5,557 bases of DNA. Source: JBCCSZ01 sp039199225 (GTDB lineage: Bacteria > Bacteroidota > Bacteroidia > Chitinophagales > Saprospiraceae). Where the stretch lies: NCBI GenBank assembly GCA_039199225.1, contig JBCCSZ010000398.1:1-5557 (forward strand), given 5' to 3'. Shown here in pieces: positions 1 through 5,557 of this stretch (the stretch's first letter is position 1; every line of letters starts with the position of its first letter). The notes beneath the pieces were generated by a model. That model did not search any database and was not told the origin of the DNA. It saw only the letters and a program-made list of their open reading frames with translations. Made by a program: the position numbers and the translations under genes.

Positions 1-252
1 GGTACCAATGGCATCACGCGCGGCTGGAAAAACACTTTGGAGCGCTACCAGAAATCCTATCCCAATCGAGAGGCTATGGGGCAACTGCGATTCGAAATAT
101 TGGACGCTCGCCATCGAAGCCGCAAAGTGATCAGCATGGTCGGTAAATTCTTCCTTAGCCGTGAAAAGAGCGAAGACCTAAGCGGTACTTTTTTGCTGAT
201 TTGGAAAAAGATCAAAGGTAAATGGGTGATTGTATCAGACTTTACTGCTTGA
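1..252 (+). CDS. DUF4440/SnoaL-like NTF2-fold protein, C-terminal part (5' end outside window)
   Basis: An open frame runs from base 1 to a TGA at 250-252 and gives 83 C-terminal residues; the start lies off the left edge. The segment begins GTNGITRGW, continues with NTLERYQKSYPNREAMG, and ends in alternating strands (LRFEILDA, VISMVGKFFLSRE, SGTFLLIWKKIKGKWVIVSDFTA). This is the C-terminal half of the small cone-shaped NTF2-like fold annotated as DUF4440 or SnoaL-like, in which a Trp-Val-Ile-Val-x-D strand normally closes the sheet. Such proteins are about 130-170 residues long, so roughly half is missing. They bind or convert small molecules in some cases, but the activity here cannot be told. 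No catalytic residue can be assigned. An internal TTG or ATG start is less likely because the frame is open and family-like back to base 1. The gene converges on the lipoprotein gene with 19 bp between the stops. Confidence 0.8.
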   Translation, partial: GTNGITRGWKNTLERYQKSYPNREAMGQLRFEILDARHRSRKVISMVGKFFLSREKSEDLSGTFLLIWKKIKGKWVIVSDFTA

Positions 253-271
253 TTGAAAGACAAGCTGGGGG

Positions 272-1036
272 TCAATTGTGTTCGATCAAGCGTTGGATCA
301 TGGTGAAGCCCTTTTGCGCTTTGTTCTCCCAAGGAGTAGCCTCTGAGATTTTTTGCGTATCTAAAATGCGCATTTCTTTGTAGACCAAGCCTATGCCCCT
401 GGCGTATTTTTCCTGGGCAAAACGCAATTCGATGAGGTTTTCACTATCTGCCTGCACGATGGTCGTAATGTTGTCATAAGACTGATCCCCGATCTGCTCC
501 GCCTGGTCCACTCCTCGAACTTCATAGAACCAATCCTTGAAAATCTCAACGCTTTCTCCGGCAATGGGAATAGAGGTTGTTTCGTCGATGAATAGGTTAC
601 CATTCCAACTGACCCCATCAATAAGTGGAAAAACCATTTTGATGAAGCGCAAGTTCTCCTCGACTCTCTCGGCTTGGTCGTTGGTGCGCAGAGAAACCCA
701 AATGTCGCGAATCTCCCAAGGCAAGGTATCCTGCGCCCGATAGGAACGTTCGATCCGATAGACCAGTCGACCGCTGTTGTCGCGAAGCGTATCGGTGATG
801 CGCTCTCTGACAAAGGAAGTTGTTTCGTTGACCACAATGCCATTTACCAAGGTGTCATATACTACACTGTCAACCTGATAAATGAGGTATTTTCCAACTT
901 CTAGTGGAAAGTATTCAAACTTCGGGTCTACTTCAAAGTCTTCTACATTGGTATTTTCATTGCAGGCAAGCAAGGACAAAAGGAGTCCTAGGACGGCAAT
1001 GGTTAGACAGGCGCAACTAAGCTTTTTCATAATCAT
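272..1036 (-). CDS. Uncharacterised lipoprotein, Bacteroidota type
   Basis: This frame encodes 254 residues. The N-terminus has a short basic start (MIMKK), a hydrophobic stretch at about residues 6-23 and a lipobox L-L-A-C with the lipidated cysteine at residue 25. It should therefore be exported, acylated and anchored to a membrane facing the periplasm or the cell surface. The mature part (residues 26-254) is acidic and rich in beta strand, with a FEYFPLEVGKYLIYQVDS segment at 40-57, followed by DTL, RLVYRIERS (90-98) and DIWV (111-114). This resembles hypothetical secreted proteins I associate with Bacteroidota, but I know of no function. I see no transmembrane segment beyond the signal, no enzyme motif and no repeats. 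Either ATG (1034-1036 or 1028-1030) could be the start, since neither has a clear Shine-Dalgarno sequence and both leave the signal intact. It lies 71 bp downstream of mnmA on the same strand and may be read from the same transcript. Confidence 0.85.
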   Translation of the reverse strand: MIMKKLSCACLTIAVLGLLLSLLACNENTNVEDFEVDPKFEYFPLEVGKYLIYQVDSVVYDTLVNGIVVNETTSFVRERITDTLRDNSGRLVYRIERSYRAQDTLPWEIRDIWVSLRTNDQAERVEENLRFIKMVFPLIDGVSWNGNLFIDETTSIPIAGESVEIFKDWFYEVRGVDQAEQIGDQSYDNITTIVQADSENLIELRFAQEKYARGIGLVYKEMRILDTQKISEATPWENKAQKGFTMIQRLIEHN

Positions 1037-1107
1037 CGGTTCTATGCAGACAAGAACAGTTTTCTTCTGGTCTTACGGTCTTCAAACGCATCAAAAAATA
1101 CGCCATA

Positions 1108-2211
1108 TCAAGATCGACAATGGCTGCCATAGATGATGCCTCCACCAACGACATCGTCTCCCTCGTAGAAAACAGCCGATTGGCCAGGAGCCACACCTTT
1201 GACGTTGGCATAAAACTCCACAGCAATTTGCTCTCCCTGGCTGGTCAGTTTGCTCAGCGTACCAGGATCGTTGTAGCGAATTTGGGTCGTTGCTTCCAAT
1301 CCTTCTGGCAAGCTTTCGTATTTCATCAAGTTGGTTTGAGAGACCAACATACCGTTGCGAACCAATTTGTCCATCGTCCCCAGCACCACCCTATTGGACG
1401 CTGGCTGAATTTCCGTCACATACATCGGTTGCCCCAGAGCGATGCCCAAGCCTTTGCGTTGCCCAATAGTATAAAAGGGATAACCTTTGTGTTTGCCCAG
1501 CAAGTTACCTTCGGTATCGATGAAGTCTCCCCCATCCACTCTTTCTTCCAAACCATCGACACGGCGACGTAGGAAGCCCCGGTAGTCATTGTCTGGCACA
1601 AAGCAAATTTCGTAGCTCTCCGCTTTTTTGGACAAGTCCGCATAACCCCAGTCGTAGGCCATTTGGCGTACTTCCGGCTTGCTGTAAGGGCCTAGCGGGA
1701 AGTGGCTTCGATTGAGGCATTCCTGACTCAGGCCCCAGAGTACATAGCTTTGATCTTTGCGATCATCCTTGGCCTTTGTGATGAATTTGCGGTTGTTGTA
1801 CTCACTGATTTTAGCGTAATGCCCGGTGGCAATGAACTCACAATCGAGGGCGTCGGCCCGTTTGAGCAGCGCGCTCCATTTGATGTGGGTGTTGCAAAGC
1901 ACACAAGGATTGGGCGTACGGCCGGCCAGGTATTCATCCACAAAATTGTCAATGACATAATCGCCAAACTCATCCCGAATGTCTACAATGAAATGGTGAA
2001 AGCCCATTTTGACAGCCACCTGGCGGGCGTCATTAATAGAATCGAGGCTGCAGCAGCCGGTTTCTTTGCTGGAACCACCCGAATTGGCATAATCCCAGGT
2101 TTTCATGGTAATACCAACGACTTCGTAGCCTTGATCGTGCAACATCATGGCCGTCACGGTACTATCAATTCCGCCGCTCATCGCTACTAAAACTCTTCCT
2201 TGCTTACTCAT
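1108..2211 (-). CDS. mnmA: tRNA-specific 2-thiouridylase MnmA
   Basis: This 367-residue protein has the usual MnmA length. MnmA activates U34 of tRNA-Lys, tRNA-Glu and tRNA-Gln with ATP in the cytoplasm and replaces its C2 oxygen with sulfur delivered by a persulfide relay, giving s2U34. Visible motifs are the PP-loop SGGIDS at residues 12-17, GRTPNPCVLCN at 97-107 and ATGHYAKI at 128-135. These are followed by KDQSYVLWGLSQ at 152-163, SYEICFVPDND at 199-209, YTIGQRKGLGIA at 247-258, and the C-terminal barrel motif APGQSAVFYEGDDVVGGGII at 341-360. By family analogy C106 (E. coli C102) and C203 (E. coli C199) are the two catalytic cysteines, and both are present, so the enzyme looks intact. 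The ATG at 2209-2211 puts the PP-loop at the normal distance from the N-terminus. No strong Shine-Dalgarno precedes it, as is usual in Bacteroidota. It is the first gene of a leftward unit and is divergent from the RlpA-SPOR gene. No sulfur-relay (Tus or IscS) gene is in the window. Confidence 0.97.
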   Translation of the reverse strand: MSKQGRVLVAMSGGIDSTVTAMMLHDQGYEVVGITMKTWDYANSGGSSKETGCCSLDSINDARQVAVKMGFHHFIVDIRDEFGDYVIDNFVDEYLAGRTPNPCVLCNTHIKWSALLKRADALDCEFIATGHYAKISEYNNRKFITKAKDDRKDQSYVLWGLSQECLNRSHFPLGPYSKPEVRQMAYDWGYADLSKKAESYEICFVPDNDYRGFLRRRVDGLEERVDGGDFIDTEGNLLGKHKGYPFYTIGQRKGLGIALGQPMYVTEIQPASNRVVLGTMDKLVRNGMLVSQTNLMKYESLPEGLEATTQIRYNDPGTLSKLTSQGEQIAVEFYANVKGVAPGQSAVFYEGDDVVGGGIIYGSHCRS

Positions 2212-2259
2212 TTCGATAAAATTGCTTTAACGTAGCTGGTATAAAAGTTGAATGAACAA

Positions 2260-2267
2260 CAAAAGTA
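2260..2267 (-). promoter_or_regulatory. Possible -7 element of the mnmA promoter
   Basis: Read on the minus strand the sequence is TACTTTTG, an exact match to the Bacteroidota -7 consensus TAnnTTTG, about 50 bases upstream of the mnmA ATG. The nearest upstream TTG on that strand (2295-2297) is 27 bp away, too far for a standard -33 element, so the promoter is incomplete by consensus. A second weaker candidate, TACGTTAA, lies closer to the gene. Confidence 0.35.
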
Positions 2268-2308
2268 CAAAAAAGCTATAGTAAGAGTTCATTTCAACAG
2301 TCAATTGA

Positions 2309-2360
2309 AGAACACAAAAGGTTCGATAACCATCAAATCCCGTAGACATTATTGTGTTCT
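2309..2360. repeat. Perfect 9-bp inverted repeat with 34-bp spacer
   Basis: AGAACACAA at 2309-2317 is exactly reverse-complemented by TTGTGTTCT at 2352-2360. The right arm covers the TTG -33 element of the rightward promoter. The half-sites are centred 43 bp apart, about four helical turns. The spacer contains a small GGTT-CGAT-AACC hairpin at 2320-2331. It could be a pair of operator half-sites, a cruciform or a chance match. No regulator is identified. Confidence 0.5.
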
Positions 2361-2382
2361 ACCATATTATTCAATATTTTTG
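2352..2382 (+). promoter_or_regulatory. Bacteroidota-type promoter for the RlpA-SPOR gene
   Basis: TTG at 2352-2354 and TATTTTTG at 2375-2382 are separated by 20 bp. This matches the TTG / TAnnTTTG layout of Bacteroidota primary-sigma promoters, with all six fixed bases of the -7 element present and a spacer in the usual range. Transcription would begin near 2389, leaving a leader of about 90 nt before the ATG at 2483. The -7 box sits inside the dyad TTCAA-N5-TTGAA (2370-2384). Confidence 0.6.
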
Positions 2383-2482
2383 AACGTTGTAAACAGTCTA
2401 TAGTATCAATTTTTCGGACTTACAGCAAATCGTGAGGCTAACAAATTGAGTCAGCCACTTAACATCTAAACCGGTAATCATT

Positions 2483-3499
2483 ATGAGAATCCTACTAGCC
2501 ATTCTGAATTTATTATTGATTTCAAACCTCTCTTTTGCCCAGGAGGAATACGGTATTGCCTCCTACTATTCCGATGCTTTCCACGGCAGAAAAACGGCCA
2601 GCGGTGAGTTGTACGATAAAAACAAACTGACAGCAGCGCATAAGGAATTAGAATACGGGACCATTATTAAGGTCACGCGACTGGACAACAAGTCCTCTGT
2701 GCGCGTCCGCATCAATGACAATGGTCCTTACATCAAAGGGCGGATCGTTGAACTGTCTCGAAAAGCAGCAGAGCGCATTGGTATTATCCGGGATGGACAT
2801 GCCGAAGTAAAGATCGAAGTCGTAGGAAAAGCAACCACTGGTTCGCCTGATCAGGAGGCTGAGGCACCTGTTGCTGCTTCTCCGGCGGATTTGGCTCCGG
2901 TGGAAGCACCAACGCGACCCAAGGTAGACGAGTATTCCGAAGAGTTGGTCCTAAATGAAAAGCCAGCGGAAAGTGATGGTACATTGCAGCCCATCAATAT
3001 TGAAGTCGGCACTACGACTGCTCCCAAGCCCAAGAAAGAAAAGCCAAGCCAGTCCAAGGAGGCTGCTCAGGAAAAAGTGGCCACAGCAAGGGCGGCGGAA
3101 GCCAAAGTCGTAAAGGTGGCCAGAGAAGAAAAAGTAGCAGCACCTGAAGCACGTCCGTTGCCACAAGTTCCAAAGGCTCCCTTGGTCAAAGGCAGTGACT
3201 ACAAGGAGTATGACCTATACAAAATCCAGTTGCTGCGCCCAGAAAAAAGTGGATTTGGTGTCCAATTGGCATCCATGACCCAGTATGAAAATGTGCTGAA
3301 AAAAGTGGCAGAACTACAGGAACAATGGTTCAAAAATATTCTGATCAGCGTTGAAAAGGGCGACAATAATATTCCCATCTACAAAATTATCTTAGGCCCT
3401 TTTGGCGATGCTGAAACTGCGCAGGCTTACAAAACCCAGCTCAAAAAGAAAAAGAAAATCGAGGGTTTTGTCATCGACTTGGCCGGCATAAAATACTGA
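2483..3499 (+). CDS. rlpA: Exported RlpA-like septal protein with DPBB and SPOR domains
   Basis: This is a 338-residue secreted protein. Residues 1-19 form a Sec signal peptide ending SFA|Q, a signal-peptidase I site. There is no lipobox cysteine, unlike the E. coli and Pseudomonas RlpA lipoproteins. Residues about 22-115 are the RlpA double-psi beta-barrel: GIASYYSDAFHGRKTASGE (24-42), LTAAH (49-53), YGTIIKVTRLDNKSSVRVRINDNGP (58-82), RIVELSRKAAERIG (87-100). E42, H53 and D79 match the positions reported as important for lytic transglycosylase activity in Pseudomonas RlpA, which cuts naked glycan strands at the septum. The usual D-R-G-P is D-N-G-P here. A low-complexity linker rich in Pro, Ala, Glu and Lys spans about 118-235. 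A SPOR domain that binds denuded septal peptidoglycan covers about 255-335 (GFGVQLASM ... YKIILGPFGDAETAQAY). The gene stands alone behind its own promoter. The family is clear, but catalytic activity is inferred. Confidence 0.92.
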   Translation: MRILLAILNLLLISNLSFAQEEYGIASYYSDAFHGRKTASGELYDKNKLTAAHKELEYGTIIKVTRLDNKSSVRVRINDNGPYIKGRIVELSRKAAERIGIIRDGHAEVKIEVVGKATTGSPDQEAEAPVAASPADLAPVEAPTRPKVDEYSEELVLNEKPAESDGTLQPINIEVGTTTAPKPKKEKPSQSKEAAQEKVATARAAEAKVVKVAREEKVAAPEARPLPQVPKAPLVKGSDYKEYDLYKIQLLRPEKSGFGVQLASMTQYENVLKKVAELQEQWFKNILISVEKGDNNIPIYKIILGPFGDAETAQAYKTQLKKKKKIEGFVIDLAGIKY

Positions 3500-3502
3500 T
3501 TA

Positions 3503-4024
3503 TCAACTATTAAATTCTTTCTTCAGTACCTCCTCTAGATGGTCCACTACTGTCAAACCATCTGTTGGGGCTGGACAGATAAACTTCGCCTGCTCATAGT
3601 CCTTGCGGCGTTCAGCAAGCTTTTGTGAGATGAACAATTGCAGTTCTTCCCGCGATTTCTGGGCTATGAGCGGGCGGTGTTCTTTACCAGCTTTCAACCG
3701 CTCCACCAACAAGGGTATATCGACATCCAGAAAGACCGTCACGCCCCTTTGCTTCATCCAATGCATGTTATCAAAAAAGCAAGGCGTACCACCTCCGCAA
3801 CTCAGTATCAAGTTTGTCCGACCTTCAAAAGATTGCAAACACTGTCGCTCTAATGCCCGAAAATGCGCCTCCCCACCCTCCGAGAATAACTGAGGAATCG
3901 ACTTGCCCGCTCTTCGCTCAATGGCCTCATCCAAATCAACAAATGCGTAGCCCAATCGCTCGGCCAGCCGCTTGCCAGTATACGACTTTCCAGCTCCCAT
4001 AAATCCAAGTAAGAATATCAGCAT
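3503..4024 (-). CDS. aroK: Shikimate kinase AroK
   Basis: This 173-residue protein is the normal length for shikimate kinase, the cytoplasmic enzyme that phosphorylates shikimate at the 3-hydroxyl with ATP in the chorismate pathway to aromatic amino acids. The Walker A loop GFMGAGKS is at residues 7-14. The shikimate-binding aspartate lies in VDLDEAIE (29-36), followed by the GEAHFR segment with R56. GGGTP is at 77-81, the lid arginine R117 is in HRPL, and R140 in ERRKDY probably contacts the adenine/phosphate side as in the family. All expected residues are present. The ATG at 4022-4024 gives the typical immediate beta-strand start MLIFLLGFMG and is preceded by an A-rich stretch rather than a Shine-Dalgarno. 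It lies 30 bp downstream of rtcB on the same strand and may share its transcript. It ends 3 bp from the stop of the convergent RlpA-SPOR gene. Confidence 0.96.
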   Translation of the reverse strand: MLIFLLGFMGAGKSYTGKRLAERLGYAFVDLDEAIERRAGKSIPQLFSEGGEAHFRALERQCLQSFEGRTNLILSCGGGTPCFFDNMHWMKQRGVTVFLDVDIPLLVERLKAGKEHRPLIAQKSREELQLFISQKLAERRKDYEQAKFICPAPTDGLTVVDHLEEVLKKEFNS

Positions 4025-4054
4025 ATTTATCGTTTTGTCGTCTGTTGATGGGAC

Positions 4055-5449
4055 TCAACTATCCATTCGAACAATTCTAGGGCGGAAGGTCCCTACAATA
4101 TCTACCAAATCAGCTTGGTGTTGCATAACCTGATTGATGTCTTTGTAAGCCATCGGAGCTTCGTCCAGGCCACCTCCGATCAAGGAGACATTGTGGTCCT
4201 TGAGGTATTTTTTCAATGTTTGCTTGGTGATGGAATTTCGGGCTTTGGTACGAGACATTTGACGGCCCGCGCCGTGCGAAGCCGAGTGCAAAGACTTAGG
4301 TGCTCCCCGCCCCCGGACAATGTAACCCGTCGCAGTCATGGAGCCAGGAATAATCCCCAATACACCTTTTTGTGCCGGTGTAGCCCCTTTGCGATGTACA
4401 ATCCCCATTCGACCGTCCGGCAACTTTTCCTTCCAGGCAAAATTGTGGTGGTTTTCTATGCATGCCAGTGGTTGAGCCCCTAGCGCACGCGACATGCGCA
4501 GATGGATGTGGCGGTGGTTGGCAGAGGCATAATCGCCCGCCAGATTCATCGCCAACCAGTACTCCATTCCCTCAGCCGTGTTCAAATCGAGCCAGGCCAG
4601 GTGCTTGGCTATCTTAGGCAGCGGACATTTTTCTATCGCCAAATTCGTATAATGACGAGCAATGGTAGCCCCCAATCCTCTGGAACCAGAATGTGTCAGT
4701 AGACCCATGTATTGCCCTGGAGGAAGTTGGAATTCATTTTCCAAATCATTAACCTGTACCATACCAAATTCTACAAAGTGGTTGCCAGAGCCAGACGAGC
4801 CAATTTGGCGACGGGCCTTGTCCTTGAGATTGCGCAGAAAAGGAATGGTGTGAAATTCTTCCCGGTCCAGCACCGGATCGTCCATTGGATCGCTGAATTC
4901 ATTTCGTCCAAATCGAGAATGTTCTTTGAGAAACTCCTTGAGTTCCTTCTCTTTATCATCGATGTAGCTGGATTGCATTTCGTAAATGGACAAAGCCATT
5001 CTACAACCAATATCTACCCCAACACCATAAGGAATGATGGCATTTTCGGTGGCTAAAACCCCACCGATCGGCAAACCATAGCCATGGTGCGCATCCGGCA
5101 TCAAAGCCCCGGCCTCCGCCACTGGCAATTGCATTGCCACATCCATTTGCTCCCGGGCATTCAAACCAATGCCTTGCTCACCAAATACCTGATAGGCTGT
5201 TTTTTCACTTTTCAAAGGGATGGGGCCTGATTCTTCACTGGGAATCAGCAATGCCGCAGCAGGCGCCAAAAAGTCGTGTTCGATAAAACGCTCCGGTTCT
5301 GCCAACAAAGCACTGAATAAAGTCAGTATGTCTTCCTTGTTGGAATGCTTTAGATTTTTCTTAGCCAAACCAATCAAAAGCCCGATGACTGGTCCTTGTG
5401 CAAAACCGAGCTTTTTCAATTCCTTACCTCTAATTTTTATTGTTGCCAT
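4055..5449 (-). CDS. rtcB: RNA-splicing ligase RtcB
   Basis: RtcB joins RNA 3'-phosphate or 2',3'-cyclic-phosphate ends to 5'-OH ends using GTP and Mn2+ through a guanylylated histidine; in bacteria it serves RNA repair. From the ATG at 5447-5449 the protein has 464 residues. Motifs in order: MPDAHHGYGLPIGG (117-130), GVDIGCRM with metal ligands D146 and C149 (144-151), GSSGSGNHFVEFG with H224 (217-229), THSGSRG with H253 (252-258), ENHHNFAW with H335 (332-339). These are followed by HRKGATPA (352-359), IPGSMTATGYIVRG (367-380) and SHGAGRQMSR (391-400), in which H392 corresponds to the guanylylated histidine (E. coli H337). All key residues are intact. The frame stays open back to a GTG at 5504-5506 and also has an ATG at 5453-5455. 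I prefer 5449 because MATIKIRGKELKKLGF looks like the family N-terminus and the 19-residue extension does not. No archease, rtcA, rtcR or prfH lies nearby in the window. It is probably co-transcribed with aroK. Confidence 0.95.
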   Translation of the reverse strand: MATIKIRGKELKKLGFAQGPVIGLLIGLAKKNLKHSNKEDILTLFSALLAEPERFIEHDFLAPAAALLIPSEESGPIPLKSEKTAYQVFGEQGIGLNAREQMDVAMQLPVAEAGALMPDAHHGYGLPIGGVLATENAIIPYGVGVDIGCRMALSIYEMQSSYIDDKEKELKEFLKEHSRFGRNEFSDPMDDPVLDREEFHTIPFLRNLKDKARRQIGSSGSGNHFVEFGMVQVNDLENEFQLPPGQYMGLLTHSGSRGLGATIARHYTNLAIEKCPLPKIAKHLAWLDLNTAEGMEYWLAMNLAGDYASANHRHIHLRMSRALGAQPLACIENHHNFAWKEKLPDGRMGIVHRKGATPAQKGVLGIIPGSMTATGYIVRGRGAPKSLHSASHGAGRQMSRTKARNSITKQTLKKYLKDHNVSLIGGGLDEAPMAYKDINQVMQHQADLVDIVGTFRPRIVRMDS

Positions 5450-5557
5450 AATCATCTGTTTGAAGTCAATCAGCCATAGCTTACGGCCAACAGCTGATCC
5501 ACTCACTTTATAACATTTGCATTACTACAATTTGCCTCAAAAAGTTCAGAGGAGCGA

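Larger units (their letters stand above)
2212..2482. other. 271-bp divergent intergenic region between mnmA and the RlpA-SPOR gene
   Basis: This AT-rich stretch separates two divergent genes and shows no credible open frame or RNA gene. It contains a Bacteroidota-type promoter reading right (2352-2382), a -7-like element reading left (2260-2267), a 9-bp inverted repeat (2309-2317 / 2352-2360), and five copies of the pentamer TTCAA/TTGAA. The stretch from about 2390 to 2482 would be the 5' leader of the rightward gene, roughly 90 nt. I saw no strong hairpin or known riboswitch motif in that leader. Confidence 0.7.

Noticed and set aside
1..6. The window begins with GGTACC, a KpnI site
   Set aside because: It could suggest a cloned-fragment edge, but a six-base match at one end may be chance, the other end shows no matching site, and no vector sequence is visible.
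252..276. ATTGA / TCAAT dyad between the first two convergent genes
   Set aside because: A 5-bp stem with a 15-nt loop and no T-run is too weak to call a terminator.
391..843. 150-codon open frame on the - strand inside the lipoprotein gene
   Set aside because: It is an alternative frame of the same strand with no start context. The overlapping lipoprotein frame has a clear signal peptide and lipobox.
1120..1572. 150-codon open frame on the + strand
   Set aside because: It lies wholly antisense to mnmA, whose motifs are unambiguous, and its translation has no recognisable domain.
1702..2190. 162-codon open frame on the + strand
   Set aside because: It is antisense to the conserved N-terminal half of mnmA; its apparent hydrophobic start is a by-product of the opposite coding strand.
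3430..3480. A-rich lysine-codon run near the 3' end of the RlpA-SPOR gene as a possible frameshift site
   Set aside because: The zero frame continues through the conserved end of the SPOR domain to a sensible stop, so no frameshift is needed.
5507..5557. Possible promoter upstream of rtcB
   Set aside because: TTG triplets are present on the minus strand, but no TAnnTTTG element follows at an acceptable distance; TAAAGTGA is a poor match.

Overview
The window looks like ordinary chromosomal DNA from a member of the Bacteroidota. Four observations point that way. The MnmA, RlpA-SPOR and RtcB proteins resemble those I know from this phylum. Purine-rich Shine-Dalgarno sequences are missing before nearly every start. 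The best promoter (2352-2382) has the TTG / TAnnTTTG form used by the Bacteroidota primary sigma factor. One gene encodes a DUF4440/SnoaL-like protein of a kind common there. A placement near the Saprospiria is only an impression from protein style.

Layout. From 1 to 252 (+) is the 3' end of a gene for a small NTF2-fold protein, cut by the window edge. It converges, with a 19-bp gap, on a two-gene leftward unit: mnmA (2211 to 1108, tRNA 2-thiouridylase) followed by an uncharacterised lipoprotein gene (1036 to 272). A 271-bp divergent intergenic region (2212-2482) carries promoter-like elements facing both ways, a perfect 9-bp inverted repeat and a cluster of TTCAA/TTGAA pentamers. To its right, 2483-3499 (+) encodes an exported RlpA-like double-psi beta-barrel protein with a C-terminal SPOR domain. 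That gene meets aroK (shikimate kinase, 4024 to 3503) tail to tail with 3 bp between the stop codons. Upstream of aroK on the same strand, 30 bp away, is rtcB (5449 to 4055, RNA 3'-phosphate/5'-OH ligase). The last ~100 bases are its upstream region.

How the genes work together. They do not form one pathway. mnmA acts in tRNA wobble-uridine thiolation, rtcB in RNA repair or ligation, aroK in chorismate biosynthesis, and the RlpA-SPOR protein in cell-wall remodelling at the septum. The gene pairs mnmA-lipoprotein and rtcB-aroK may each be co-transcribed, but only spacing and orientation support this.

I found no mobile element, CRISPR array, tRNA, rRNA, toxin-antitoxin or defence locus, and no convincing new multi-gene system. 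The points most worth a second look are the architecture of the 2212-2482 intergenic region, the uncharacterised lipoprotein, and RtcB without its usual partner genes.
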